From positions 434,001-498,000 of the forward strand of contig NZ_BPQV01000002.1 of assembly GCF_022179465.1 (NCBI RefSeq): a stretch of DNA of 64,000 bases. Direction: 5' to 3'. Both the position numbers and the translations under genes were made by a program. The DNA is from Methylobacterium organophilum (GTDB taxonomy: Bacteria > Pseudomonadota > Alphaproteobacteria > Rhizobiales > Beijerinckiaceae). The notes under the pieces are model-generated. The model saw only the letters and a list, made by a program, of their open reading frames with translations, did no database searches and had not been told where the DNA came from. This document shows, one piece after another, positions 34,020 to 41,096 of this stretch (position 1 is its first letter; each line of letters opens with the position of its first letter).

Positions 34020-34259
34020 GGTCTTCGTCCTGTCCGTTCTTGGAGCGGCCGTGTTCGGCCTTGGCTCTCGATCCTGGTCCGTGATCGCGACGGCGTTCGG
34101 GCGCCATTGCGGCCCGATCCGGGCAAACGCCGGATCTGCAGCCTGCTCATTGGCCGGCAAATGAGATGAACGGAAGCTTAAAGCCACACCTCTGCCTGAC
34201 ATTCACGCAAGCCTGTCGCGTAGGCAGTACGCTCGATTGAATAGACTGCATTCAAGATT

Positions 34260-35651
34260 TCAGGCAGCCTGCATCTTCTCGACGCCCGTCTCCACAATCC
34301 ATGCTGCAGTGCGATCAAGCGCCCGCAGCAGGCGCTCGAACAGAGCATCGATCTCTTCCCGGGTGATGATCAGCGGCGGGCAGACCGCCAGCCGATCGCC
34401 GGGGAAGGCGCGCAGGATCAGACCCTCGTCCTGGGCGAAAGCGACGCAGCGCGCGGCGACGGTGGCACTCGGCAAGTACTGCGCACGGCTCGTCTTGTCG
34501 GCGACAAGCTCGATGCCGCCGATCAGGCCGAGCCCCTTCGCCTCGCCAACGAGAGGATGCTCGCGCAGCGATTCGAGGCGCGCCTGGAAATGCGGCGCCT
34601 TTTCCGCCGCGCCCTCGACAATGCTGTCGCGCCGGTAGATCGCCAGGGCGCGGTTGGCCACCGCGCAAGCGACGGGATGGCCGGAATAGGTAAAGCCGTG
34701 CCCGAAGCCGCCGAGCTTGCGGCTCTCGTCCAGCATGGCCTCGTAGAGCGGAGCATCGATGGAGAGACCGCCCAGAGGCAGGTAGCCCGAGGTGACGGCC
34801 TTGGCGAAGGAGAGCGTGTGCGGGCGCATGCCCAGCGCCTCGGAGCCGAACCAGGTGCCGAGCCGCCCGAAGCCGCAGATCACCTCATCGGCGATCAGCC
34901 GCACGTCGTAGCGGTCGAGCACCGCCTGGATCTTCTCGAAATAGGTCGCGGGCGGCAGGATCACGCCCCCGGCGCCCATCACCGGCTCCGCGATGAAGGC
35001 GGCGACCGTCTCCGGTCCCTCCCGGAGGATCAGGGTTTCGAGTTCCTCCGCAAGACGGTCCGCGAAGGCCGCCTCGTCCTCATCGGGTCGCGCGCCGCGA
35101 TAGGGATGCGGGCAGGCCGTGTGCAGGAAGCCCGGCAACGGCAGGTCGAAATCGGCATGGTTGCCAGGCAAGCCGGTCAGGGACGCCGTGGCGACGGTGA
35201 CGCCGTGATAGCCCTTCAGCCGGGCGATGATCTTCTTCTTGGCCGGACGCCCGAGGGCGTTGTTCATGTACCAGGCGAGCTTGATCTGGGTGTCGTTCGC
35301 CTCCGAGCCCGACGAAGTGAACAGGATCTTCGAGGTCGGGACCGGCATCAGGCCCTTCAGGGTCTCGGCAAGCTCGATCGCCGGGTCGTGACTGCGGCCG
35401 GAGAAAAGATGCGCGAAGGGCAGGCGGGCCATCTGCTCGCGAGCCGCCTCCACCAATTCGGCATTCGAGAAGCCGAGGGCCGCGCACCAGAGCCCCGACA
35501 TTCCTTCGAGATAGGGACGGCCCTGGACGTCATAGACCCAAACACCTTCGCCCCGCTCCAGAACCAGCGGACCCGCTTCCCGGAAGGCCGCGAGATTCGT
35601 GTAGGGATGGATCAGGGTTTCGACGTCGCGGGTGGCGAGGTTCGACAGCAT
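34260..35651 (-). CDS. class III (omega-type) aminotransferase
   Basis: PLP-dependent aminotransferase of 463 residues. Family motifs: FTSSGSEANDTQIKLAWYMNNALGRPAKKKIIARLKGYHGVTVATASLTG, the cofactor Asp in RLIADEVICGFGRLG (D255) and the Schiff-base lysine K284 in LSFAKAVTSGYLPLGG. This subgroup transfers amino groups from omega-amino acids, diamines or beta-alanine to pyruvate; the true donor is unknown. ATG 35651 is preferred to GTG 35687. It is divergent from the Cys-cluster gene at 35748. Confidence 0.9.
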   Translation of the reverse strand: MLSNLATRDVETLIHPYTNLAAFREAGPLVLERGEGVWVYDVQGRPYLEGMSGLWCAALGFSNAELVEAAREQMARLPFAHLFSGRSHDPAIELAETLKGLMPVPTSKILFTSSGSEANDTQIKLAWYMNNALGRPAKKKIIARLKGYHGVTVATASLTGLPGNHADFDLPLPGFLHTACPHPYRGARPDEDEAAFADRLAEELETLILREGPETVAAFIAEPVMGAGGVILPPATYFEKIQAVLDRYDVRLIADEVICGFGRLGTWFGSEALGMRPHTLSFAKAVTSGYLPLGGLSIDAPLYEAMLDESRKLGGFGHGFTYSGHPVACAVANRALAIYRRDSIVEGAAEKAPHFQARLESLREHPLVGEAKGLGLIGGIELVADKTSRAQYLPSATVAARCVAFAQDEGLILRAFPGDRLAVCPPLIITREEIDALFERLLRALDRTAAWIVETGVEKMQAA

Positions 35652-35747
35652 GGCGCTCGGCGGATCGTTCTGAGGGTGCGGCCACACTAACGACCTGAAG
35701 CGGCGTCAGGAACCCGGTCGACGAAGGCAGCCCCCACCCCGAACGCG

Positions 35748-36287
35748 ATGCTCGACCCCGCCACCATCGTCGCCACGCCGGCCCCCGGCCGGGCCTGCGG
35801 CGCCTGCACGCTCTGCTGCAAGGTCTACGACGTGCCCGACGTGCAGAGCCTCGCCGGGCAATGGTGCCGCCACACCCGGCCCGGAAAGGGCTGTGGCATC
35901 CACGAGGCCCGACCGGGCCATTGTCGCGCCTTTCACTGCCTCTGGATGACCGAGAGCTGGCTTGGGCCGGAATGGAAGCCGGATCGGGCCAAGATGGTTC
36001 TCAGCCTCGATCCGGTAACACGATTCCTGAACGTGCAGGTCGATCCGGGGCAGGCCAATGCTTGGCGACGCGAGCCCTATTATGGGCAGTTGCGCAAATG
36101 GGCCGCGGCCTCGCTCCCCCTGCAGCGCTACGTGCTGGTGCACCTGAACAAGACGACGACCGTCGTGCTGCCCGATCGCGACGTTCCCCTGGGCACCTTC
36201 TCCCCCGGCGATCGCCTGGTGGCTCGGGAGCGGATGTCGCCTGCGGGCCTCACCGCGGATGTCGAAAAAATCGACGGCAGCGTGTGA
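35748..36287 (+). CDS. YkgJ-type cysteine-cluster protein
   Basis: A cytoplasmic protein of 179 residues. Cys-rich N-terminal half: CGACTLCCKVY, GQWCRH, GKGCGIHEARPGHCRAFHCLW. The spacing CxxCxxCC followed by a distal C...C...C is that of the YkgJ/UPF0153 family, thought to bind zinc or an iron-sulfur cluster. The C-terminal half (YYGQLRKWAAASLPLQRYVLVHLNKTTTVVLPDRDVPLGTF) is alpha+beta. Function unknown. Confidence 0.83.
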   Translation: MLDPATIVATPAPGRACGACTLCCKVYDVPDVQSLAGQWCRHTRPGKGCGIHEARPGHCRAFHCLWMTESWLGPEWKPDRAKMVLSLDPVTRFLNVQVDPGQANAWRREPYYGQLRKWAAASLPLQRYVLVHLNKTTTVVLPDRDVPLGTFSPGDRLVARERMSPAGLTADVEKIDGSV

Positions 36288-36293
36288 GCGCCG

Positions 36294-36662
36294 TCAGGCC
36301 ATGCAGCGGCCAGGCACCATGCGTCGAGCCTCGGGACCGGCAAGGGAGCTTATGGCCGTCTCGCAACCCTCGCGGGTCATGCGCTTCGGACGGGCGGGGG
36401 TCTCCTGCACCAGTTCCGGACGGCTCGGGGCGGGCGCCACCTTCGGCTCTGGCCGCGGGGCGTTGGCCAGATGCAACGGGCTTGTCGGCAGGAGAGCCGG
36501 GCGCTGGCCCGGAAGATCCTGCACCACGCTCCGGTTCACAGCCGCCGGACGAACATCCTGCGCCATGGCCGCGTCCGCGCTGGCGCGGACGGAGGGAAGA
36601 ACGAGGAGGGTGAGGATCGCAGCAGGCCCGCCAACACCGAGGATGAACCCTGACCGAAGCAT
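36294..36662 (-). CDS. secreted protein of unknown function, EcfG-type promoter
   Basis: A protein of 122 residues from ATG 36662, with GGAGA 8 nt upstream. N-terminal signal-like helix GFILGVGGPAAILTLLVLPSVRASA, then a Pro-rich linker. A C-terminal Cys-containing segment follows (MTREGCETAISSLAGPEARRMVPGRCMA), whose two Cys could form one disulfide. Not recognised; it resembles small exported proteins with a duplicated-Cys tail seen in Methylobacteria. A perfect EcfG promoter (36701-36725) lies 38 bp upstream, so it is probably made in the general stress response controlled by PhyR next door. Confidence 0.7.
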   Translation of the reverse strand: MLRSGFILGVGGPAAILTLLVLPSVRASADAAMAQDVRPAAVNRSVVQDLPGQRPALLPTSPLHLANAPRPEPKVAPAPSRPELVQETPARPKRMTREGCETAISSLAGPEARRMVPGRCMA

Positions 36663-36700
36663 CTTCGCGATCTCCGACGAGCTTGACCGATTGACTTGAC

Positions 36701-36725
36701 AACGCCTCCTGAACGCTACGGTTCC
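36701..36725 (-). promoter_or_regulatory. EcfG-type promoter of the secreted-protein gene
   Basis: On the minus strand the sequence reads GGAAC, 16 bases, CGTT. This matches the general stress sigma factor consensus GGAAC-N16/17-cGTT exactly. It is 38 bp upstream of ATG 36662. Confidence 0.75.
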
Positions 36726-36765
36726 GCACCTGTCCCGGTTTGGAGCACGACGCTATAAGCCCTTA

Positions 36766-36785
36766 TCGATCAAAAACTTGATCGA
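36766..36785. repeat. inverted repeat TCGATCAA-AAAC-TTGATCGA
   Basis: A perfect 8-bp inverted repeat with a 4-nt spacer, in an AT-rich stretch between the secreted-protein promoter and the predicted small RNA. It could be an operator or a weak hairpin; no assigned role. Confidence 0.5.
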
Positions 36786-36868
36786 AAATTCACCCGTTCT
36801 CACATTGCGGGGTCTCGTGATGAAAATGCACCACGCCACGAAAAAATAAGTGGTTCTGTGGAAAAAGT

Positions 36869-36893
36869 GGAACTGGGGAGGCGCCTCCTCGTT
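36869..36893 (+). promoter_or_regulatory. EcfG-type promoter of the predicted small RNA
   Basis: GGAAC (36869-36873), 16 bases, CGTT (36890-36893): exact fit to the EcfG consensus on the + strand. No protein gene follows; a strong terminator ends the transcript 95 bp further on. Confidence 0.75.
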
Positions 36894-36899
36894 GAGGAA

Positions 36900-36988
36900 A
36901 CACCCGGCCACCTGGTCCTCCCCGCATTCCCCTTGTGCATTGGCCGGAACCTCTGAACACGGGTCGGACATCGTCCGACCCGTTTTTT
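36900..36988 (+). ncRNA. predicted EcfG-dependent small RNA with C-rich loop
   Basis: Predicted transcript of about 89 nt, from roughly 7 nt after the -10 element of a perfect EcfG promoter to the T-tract of a perfect terminator. The 5' domain pairs CCGGCC (36904-36909) with GGCCGG (36942-36947). This leaves a loop rich in unpaired C, with TCCTCCCC (36916-36923) and TTCCCC (36927-36932), both complementary to Shine-Dalgarno sequences. The 3' end is a 10-bp terminator hairpin. A stress-sigma-dependent small RNA with a C-rich target-binding loop recalls GsrN of Caulobacter; homology is not shown. No open frame of coding quality lies in it. It converges on phyR. Confidence 0.65.
36960..36988 (+). 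terminator. strong Rho-independent terminator of the small RNA
   Basis: A perfect 10-bp stem CGGGTCGGAC/GTCCGACCCG with a 3-nt ATC loop and six T. It is immediately followed by the oppositely oriented phyR terminator. Confidence 0.92.
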
Positions 36989-37013
36989 GTGCGCGTTCCT
37001 GGGCTCGCCCATT

Positions 37014-37040
37014 AAAAAAGCCCCGGACGAGCCGGGGCTT
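37014..37040 (-). terminator. Rho-independent terminator of phyR
   Basis: On the minus strand AAGCCCCGG and CCGGGGCTT form a 9-bp stem around a 5-nt loop, followed by a run of T (AAAAAA at 37014-37019 on +). It is 26 bp beyond the phyR stop. Confidence 0.9.
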
Positions 37041-37065
37041 CTGTCGCCGAATTGAGGGCGAAGCG

Positions 37066-37869
37066 TCAGGCGCTCTTGGCTTCTCTGCGACGAGCCGTCT
37101 GCTGGAAGAACAGCGCTTGGCTGATCACCGCAGAGACGTTGGCCGGCTGGAACGGCTTGGCGATGAGGAAGGCCGGCTCCGGACGCTCGCCGGTGAGGAA
37201 GCGTTCGGGATAGGCGGTGATGAAGATTACCGGGACCTCGAAGGTCTTCAGAAGATCGTTCACCGCATCGAGGCCGGACGAACCGTCGGCGAGCTGGATG
37301 TCCGCGAGGATCAGGCCCGGGCGGGTGCCCTCCGAGGCGATTTTCACCGCCTCCGTGCGCGTACGGGCGACGCCGATGACATTGTGCCCGAGGCCTTCCA
37401 CCAAGGCTTCGAGATCCATGGCGATCAGCGGCTCGTCCTCGATGATCAGGATCTGCGTCGCCATGTCGGCCGCGAGTTCGCGGCCGGCCTCGTCGACGAG
37501 CTCACGCACCTGCGCGACATCCACCTCGAGGATGATCGCGGCGTCCTCCTCCGAGAATCCCTCAAGGCAGGAAAGCAGGAAGGCCTGACGTGGCAGCGGC
37601 GTGATCTGCCCGAGCCGGACCTCGGCCGGAAGATCATGCTGCACCTGCTCGCTATGGCCGTTCACGGAGAGCGAGTTCCAGATCCGCGTGAAGACGCGGA
37701 ACAGGTCCGCCTTGACGTTGCTGCTGCGGCCCAGCGTCTCCGGCTCGTTCACCAGCGTCTCGAGCGTGGCGGCCACGTAGGCGTCGCCCGCGACCTGACT
37801 GCCGGTGAGCGCGCGCGCGTAGCGGCGCAGATACGGCAGGTGCTGCACGACGAGTTGCGCTGTGGACAT
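37066..37869 (-). CDS. phyR: PhyR, general stress response anti-anti-sigma regulator
   Basis: A protein of 267 residues. The N-terminal half (1-130) mimics an ECF sigma factor: a sigma-2-like region (LPYLRRYARALTGSQVAGDAYVAATLETL) and a sigma-4-like region (LPRQAFLLSCLEGFSEEDAAIILEVDVAQVRELVDEAGREL). The C-terminal half (137-260) is a response-regulator receiver with acidic pocket IIEDEP, phosphoacceptor D190 (GLILADIQLADGSSG), T/A switch (VIFITAYPE) and conserved Lys (FLIAKPF). When phosphorylated it binds the anti-sigma factor NepR and frees EcfG. Length and D190 match M. extorquens PhyR. It is divergent from nepR and has its own EcfG promoter, giving positive feedback. Confidence 0.97.
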   Translation of the reverse strand: MSTAQLVVQHLPYLRRYARALTGSQVAGDAYVAATLETLVNEPETLGRSSNVKADLFRVFTRIWNSLSVNGHSEQVQHDLPAEVRLGQITPLPRQAFLLSCLEGFSEEDAAIILEVDVAQVRELVDEAGRELAADMATQILIIEDEPLIAMDLEALVEGLGHNVIGVARTRTEAVKIASEGTRPGLILADIQLADGSSGLDAVNDLLKTFEVPVIFITAYPERFLTGERPEPAFLIAKPFQPANVSAVISQALFFQQTARRREAKSA

Positions 37870-37911
37870 GTCTTCCCCTGACCTTTGCCGGTCTTGCGTT
37901 GCTTCCGCCCT

Positions 37912-37936
37912 AACGCAGCCGGAACGACTCCGTTCC
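37912..37936 (-). promoter_or_regulatory. EcfG-type promoter of phyR
   Basis: On the minus strand GGAAC (37936-37932), 16 bases, CGTT (37915-37912): exact consensus, 43 bp upstream of the phyR start. Its -35 element faces that of the nepR promoter 8 bp away. Confidence 0.85.
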
Positions 37937-37944
37937 GGTCAAAC

Positions 37945-37969
37945 GGAACCCTTCCCAGGCAGGGGCGTT
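37945..37969 (+). promoter_or_regulatory. EcfG-type promoter of nepR
   Basis: GGAAC (37945-37949), 16 bases, CGTT (37966-37969): exact consensus on the + strand. The gene start is 68-80 bp downstream. Confidence 0.85.
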
Positions 37970-38049
37970 TGCGCGAAAGCCATGGCTCATATGGAGCTGC
38001 AAGACAATCGCGGTACACCGCGGGCGCAGCGCAAGGGATGTTCGGGCGG

Positions 38050-38274
38050 ATGAGTAGCGAAGAGGATGCCGGGGCGCCGCAGGGCGGCCACCGACAGTGG
38101 GGGCCGCGCACGCGCAGCCGGGGGATGGAGGAGCAGACGCAGAAGCGGATCGGTATCCATCTGCGCGCTCTCTACGATTCCGTCGTCGAGCAACCGATTC
38201 CCGATAGGTTCAAGGATTTGATCGCTCGCCTCGACGACTCCGAAAGCGCCCCGCCAGCGTCGACCGAGAGCTGA
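38050..38274 (+). CDS. nepR: NepR-family anti-sigma factor
   Basis: A protein of 74 residues with the NepR core of two helices: EEQTQKRIGIHLRALYDSVVEQPIPDRFKDLIARLDD. It binds EcfG and holds it inactive until phosphorylated PhyR binds NepR instead. ATG 38050 is preferred; ATG 38038 with AAGGG directly in front is possible and would add MFGR. It is divergent from phyR. The ecfG gene, which follows nepR in many Alphaproteobacteria, is not here; the next gene is on the other strand. Confidence 0.9.
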   Translation: MSSEEDAGAPQGGHRQWGPRTRSRGMEEQTQKRIGIHLRALYDSVVEQPIPDRFKDLIARLDDSESAPPASTES

Positions 38275-38284
38275 GCAGGGCTGA

Positions 38285-38313
38285 CCGCGCTGCAGAAGCA
38301 GCGCGGCCCTTTT
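38285..38313 (+). terminator. Rho-independent terminator of nepR
   Basis: A 9-bp stem CCGCGCTGC/GCAGCGCGG with an AGAA loop, then CCCTTTT. It is 10 bp after the nepR stop and just before the convergent DUF1328 stop, so it may serve both. Confidence 0.8.
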
Positions 38314-38325
38314 CCTGCGGACGCG

Positions 38326-38502
38326 TCAAAGTGTCGACGAGCGACCGCGGATGAGGCCGATGACGGCCGAGATCGCGAACAGGACGATCGCTACGAAGAA
38401 GACGAGCTTCGCAGCCTCCATCGCCGTGCCGGCGATGCCGCCGAAACCAAGCAGGGCGGCAACGAGGGCGACAACGAGAAATGTGACGGCCCAACCGAGC
38501 AT
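38326..38502 (-). CDS. DUF1328 small membrane protein
   Basis: A protein of 58 residues: [56 protein letters not shown]. Two membrane helices around a GGIAG turn are the DUF1328/YtjA signature, widespread in proteobacteria and often stress-induced, with unknown function. ATG 38502 has AAGGAA 7 nt upstream. A consensus EcfG promoter lies 57 bp upstream of the start. Confidence 0.9.
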   Translation of the reverse strand: MLGWAVTFLVVALVAALLGFGGIAGTAMEAAKLVFFVAIVLFAISAVIGLIRGRSSTL

Positions 38503-38558
38503 TTGCCGATTCCTTTCGAAGACGTGGCGCGACCCGTGCCGCGGCCTTTGACCCAAAT

Positions 38559-38584
38559 AACGTCAAGGTTTGAGCGCCGGTTCC
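38559..38584 (-). promoter_or_regulatory. EcfG-type promoter of the DUF1328 gene
   Basis: On the minus strand GGAAC, 17 bases, CGTT: exact consensus with the longer allowed spacer, 57 bp upstream of ATG 38502. Confidence 0.8.
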
Positions 38585-38732
38585 GCTCCTTTCGGCGCTA
38601 TCCACGACTTCCTCAGCCTTGATCCGGCTGCGCATTGGTCCGACGTTAAGGATCGATGCCGAAGATTTGCGACGGCAGGCGGTCCGAAAGGCCCAAATCC
38701 TGCCGTAACCACCGGGATGCTGACGCATCACC

Positions 38733-38758
38733 GGAACCGACTAGCGGGACGCAGGGTT
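38733..38758 (+). promoter_or_regulatory. EcfG-type promoter of the 52-residue basic protein
   Basis: GGAAC (38733-38737), 17 bases, GGTT (38755-38758). The -10 has G in place of the weakly conserved first C. It is 40 bp upstream of ATG 38799. Confidence 0.6.
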
Positions 38759-38798
38759 CGTCACCATCTGTTCGATCGTACCGAAGCAGGGAGCAGCG

Positions 38799-38957
38799 AT
38801 GACCACACGTCCGAGAACAGCTGCGAAGAGCCGCTTCGGCGGCGCCATTCGGGCGGTCGTCGAGAAGATCGGTCGCGCCCTCGAATCGCTGCAGCCGGTC
38901 CCCCGCTATCAGCCCGTCCCCGTACGCGTTCGCCGCTCTCCCGAGATGCGTCGCTGA
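38799..38957 (+). CDS. small basic protein of unknown function
   Basis: A protein of 52 residues from ATG 38799, with AGGGAG 6 nt upstream: MTTRPRTAAKSRFGGAIRAV followed by VEKIGRALESLQPVPRYQPVPVRVRRSPEMRR. The sequence has one amphipathic helix, then a Pro/Arg/Val tail. Not recognised. The gene is a complete single-gene transcription unit: EcfG-type promoter, ribosome site, frame and perfect terminator. Confidence 0.7.
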   Translation: MTTRPRTAAKSRFGGAIRAVVEKIGRALESLQPVPRYQPVPVRVRRSPEMRR

Positions 38958-38990
38958 CGCCTTCGGACGGTCTGATCCGTGACGTCGGTT

Positions 38991-39022
38991 GGCGCCGTCC
39001 TCCCCCGGGCGGCGCCTTTTTT
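38991..39022 (+). terminator. Rho-independent terminator
   Basis: A 7-bp stem GGCGCCG/CGGCGCC with a 12-nt loop and six T, 33 bp after the stop of the 52-residue protein gene. Confidence 0.88.
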
Positions 39023-39228
39023 CTGACACCTCAAAGGGTCTGGCGTCCCGCCCTTGCTCGAAGACGAAGAGATCGGTCTGCTTCTCAAGGGCTACCCCGA
39101 ACTTCGGAACTTGCCGGAGTCCTCGAAAGTCCCTCGCCCGGGTTTGAGGATCTGATGGGCCTGTCGTAGGGCAGGAAAGAGGCGCGGCGCCACCGGTCGG
39201 GCCGCCGACAATGGCCTCCGGAGCCACG

Positions 39229-40158
39229 ATGACGCTTTCCTCCGCGAGCGGCCAGGACAACCCCGCCCTCGATCCCTCCCTGCCGGCCAATGGCCGGCTT
39301 GAACAACTGACGCCGCTCGTGCGGCGACGAATCTGCACGAATGCCGGCCCGTTCACCGCGAGCGGCACATGCAGCTACATCGTAGGCCAGGGGCGCGTCG
39401 CCGTGATCGATCCGGGACCGGAGGATCCGATGCATGTGGACGCGTTGCTGGAAGTCCTAGCCGGCGAAACGGTGGACGCGATCGTCGTCACCCACACCCA
39501 TCGTGACCATTCCCCCGGTGCACGGCTGCTGCAGGCCCGCACCGGCGCCCCGATCGTCGGATGCGGCCCCCATCGCGCTGCCCGTGGTCTCGCCGAAGGG
39601 GAACTTCCGGCGCTGGACGCCAGCGCGGATCGCCAGCACCAGCCCGACCGCGCCCTCAGGGAGGGCGAGGCGGTGTCAGGGCCGGGCTGGACGCTCATCG
39701 CCCTGGAAACGCCGGGGCACACCATGAACCATCTCGCCTTCGCCTTCCCGGAGGAGAACGCCTTGTTCTCGGGCGATCATGTCATGGCCTGGTCGACCAC
39801 CGTCGTGGCGCCTCCGGACGGCTCCATGCGCGCCTACATGGCCTCCCTCGAACGCCTCCGGGACAGGACCGAGACGGTGTTCTGGCCCGGCCATGGCGGC
39901 CCGGTGCGCGACCCGCGCCGCTTCGTGAGAGGGCTTGCCGCCCATCGCCGCCAGCGCGAGGCCGCGATCCGTGCGCGGCTCGCGGCCGGCGACCGGGAGA
40001 TCGGTGCGATCGTCGCGGCCGTCTATCAGGGCTTGAGGCCGGCCCTGCGGGGGGCAGCGGCCCTCTCGGTCTTCGCCCATTTGGAGGACATGGTGGAACG
40101 CGGCCTCGTCCAGGCGGACGGGCCGCCGACCCTGCACGCTCGCTTCGCGCCGGCCTGA
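39229..40158 (+). CDS. MBL-fold metallo-hydrolase (LACTB2-like)
   Basis: A protein of 309 residues with the metallo-beta-lactamase fold: GTCSYIVGQGRVAVIDPGPEDPMHVDALL, the zinc motif VVTHTHRDHSPGA, GHTMNHLAF, FSGDHVM and the late HGG ligand (FWPGHGGPV). A C-terminal winged-helix-like segment (about 250-305, RRQREAAIRARLAAGDREIGAIVAAVYQGL) is typical of the LACTB2/GloB-II group, whose members hydrolyse thioesters or RNA. The substrate is unknown. ATG 39229 has GGAG 6 nt upstream; ATG 39211 is the alternative. Confidence 0.87.
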   Translation: MTLSSASGQDNPALDPSLPANGRLEQLTPLVRRRICTNAGPFTASGTCSYIVGQGRVAVIDPGPEDPMHVDALLEVLAGETVDAIVVTHTHRDHSPGARLLQARTGAPIVGCGPHRAARGLAEGELPALDASADRQHQPDRALREGEAVSGPGWTLIALETPGHTMNHLAFAFPEENALFSGDHVMAWSTTVVAPPDGSMRAYMASLERLRDRTETVFWPGHGGPVRDPRRFVRGLAAHRRQREAAIRARLAAGDREIGAIVAAVYQGLRPALRGAAALSVFAHLEDMVERGLVQADGPPTLHARFAPA

Positions 40159-40161
40159 AGA

Positions 40162-40941
40162 CTATTTCAGCGCGATCGCGAGATTGGCGATCTCATCGAG
40201 ATAAGTGCGGATCCGGTCGGCATTGTCGCCGAGGTCGCGGCTTCCGAACCGGGAGGCCGAGCGCACGTCGATGCGCGCCCCATCCGCCCGCGGATGGATG
40301 CGGATCGTGACGTCCGCGGGCAGGTTCAGGACGCGGCTATAGGCGATAGCATCGATGCGCCCGTTGCCGACCCGGCCGCCCGGGCGCAGGGCCTCGACGA
40401 TCCGCCACTTGCGATTGACCGCCGCGGTGCGAGCCAGGGTGAAGGCCTCGTCGGGATCCACGTCGAGGGTGAGCGGCGCGATCTGCGGATACGCGGCCTT
40501 TTGGGCCTGACGCGCCTCAGGGCCCGGATCCAACGGAAACCGGCCGCCACGGGCGGCGAAGGCGGCACGGGAACGGGAGAAGGCCGGAGCGTTGTCCGTA
40601 TCGGTGCTGACATCCGCGATCGCCGGCAGACGCAGACCACGCAGGGCGGCATAGGCCGGATAGGCCAGCACCACGCAGGCGATCGCCACCCCGACCAGAG
40701 CCGCACCGAGACCGCGCGCGCCCTCGCGCCAGACCCTCAGAAAAGCGAAACCTGCCAGGACGAGGGCGAGCACCGCGACGAGGAGACCGCCCGCGAGCGT
40801 GGCGAGGGCGGGCCCCGTCTCCGTCCCCGGCGCACGCACGACGAGCACGGCGATGACGCAGACCAGCAGGGCAAACACGGACAGATTGCGCGCGTAATGG
40901 CCGGCGCGGGTAACGGGCTCCTCGATCAGCAGGCGGCGCAT
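40162..40941 (-). CDS. DUF1499 membrane protein
   Basis: A protein of 259 residues. Three membrane helices lie in the first 110 residues (LSVFALLVCVIAVLVV, ATLAGGLLVAVLALVLAGFAFL, GAALVGVAIACVVLAYPAYAAL). A DUF1499 domain follows (about 115-258): ADVSTDTDNAPAFSRSRAAF, DEAFTLARTAAVNRKWRIVEA and MIRIHP-type strands ending DVRSASRFGSRDLGDNADRIRTYLDEI. The fold is unassigned to any activity. It is convergent with the MBL hydrolase (3 bp apart) and divergent from marR. Confidence 0.83.
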   Translation of the reverse strand: MRRLLIEEPVTRAGHYARNLSVFALLVCVIAVLVVRAPGTETGPALATLAGGLLVAVLALVLAGFAFLRVWREGARGLGAALVGVAIACVVLAYPAYAALRGLRLPAIADVSTDTDNAPAFSRSRAAFAARGGRFPLDPGPEARQAQKAAYPQIAPLTLDVDPDEAFTLARTAAVNRKWRIVEALRPGGRVGNGRIDAIAYSRVLNLPADVTIRIHPRADGARIDVRSASRFGSRDLGDNADRIRTYLDEIANLAIALK

Positions 40942-41096
40942 GACAGGACAGGCATGTGAGGAGACCACTTTCAAACGCGCGCCCGAGGCCAAGGCAACCG
41001 GAAACGACGGCTCAAGCCTTACAGGGCAGGAGCGTCCAGCGCCAAGCGAATGAGCAAGGGATCAAAAACCTGCGGTCTGCTATATCCTGGCGCGTG

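Noticed and set aside
36874-36923. Pairing of GGGGAGG (36875 on) with CCTCCCC as the main fold of the small RNA
   Set aside because: The left arm lies inside the spacer of the perfect EcfG promoter and so upstream of the expected transcript start; the CCGGCC/GGCCGG fold uses only transcribed bases.
36850-37881. 343-codon + strand frame across the small RNA and phyR
   Set aside because: It passes through two strong terminators and is antisense to phyR. Codon use is that of a shadow, and the small-RNA reading explains the promoter and terminator.
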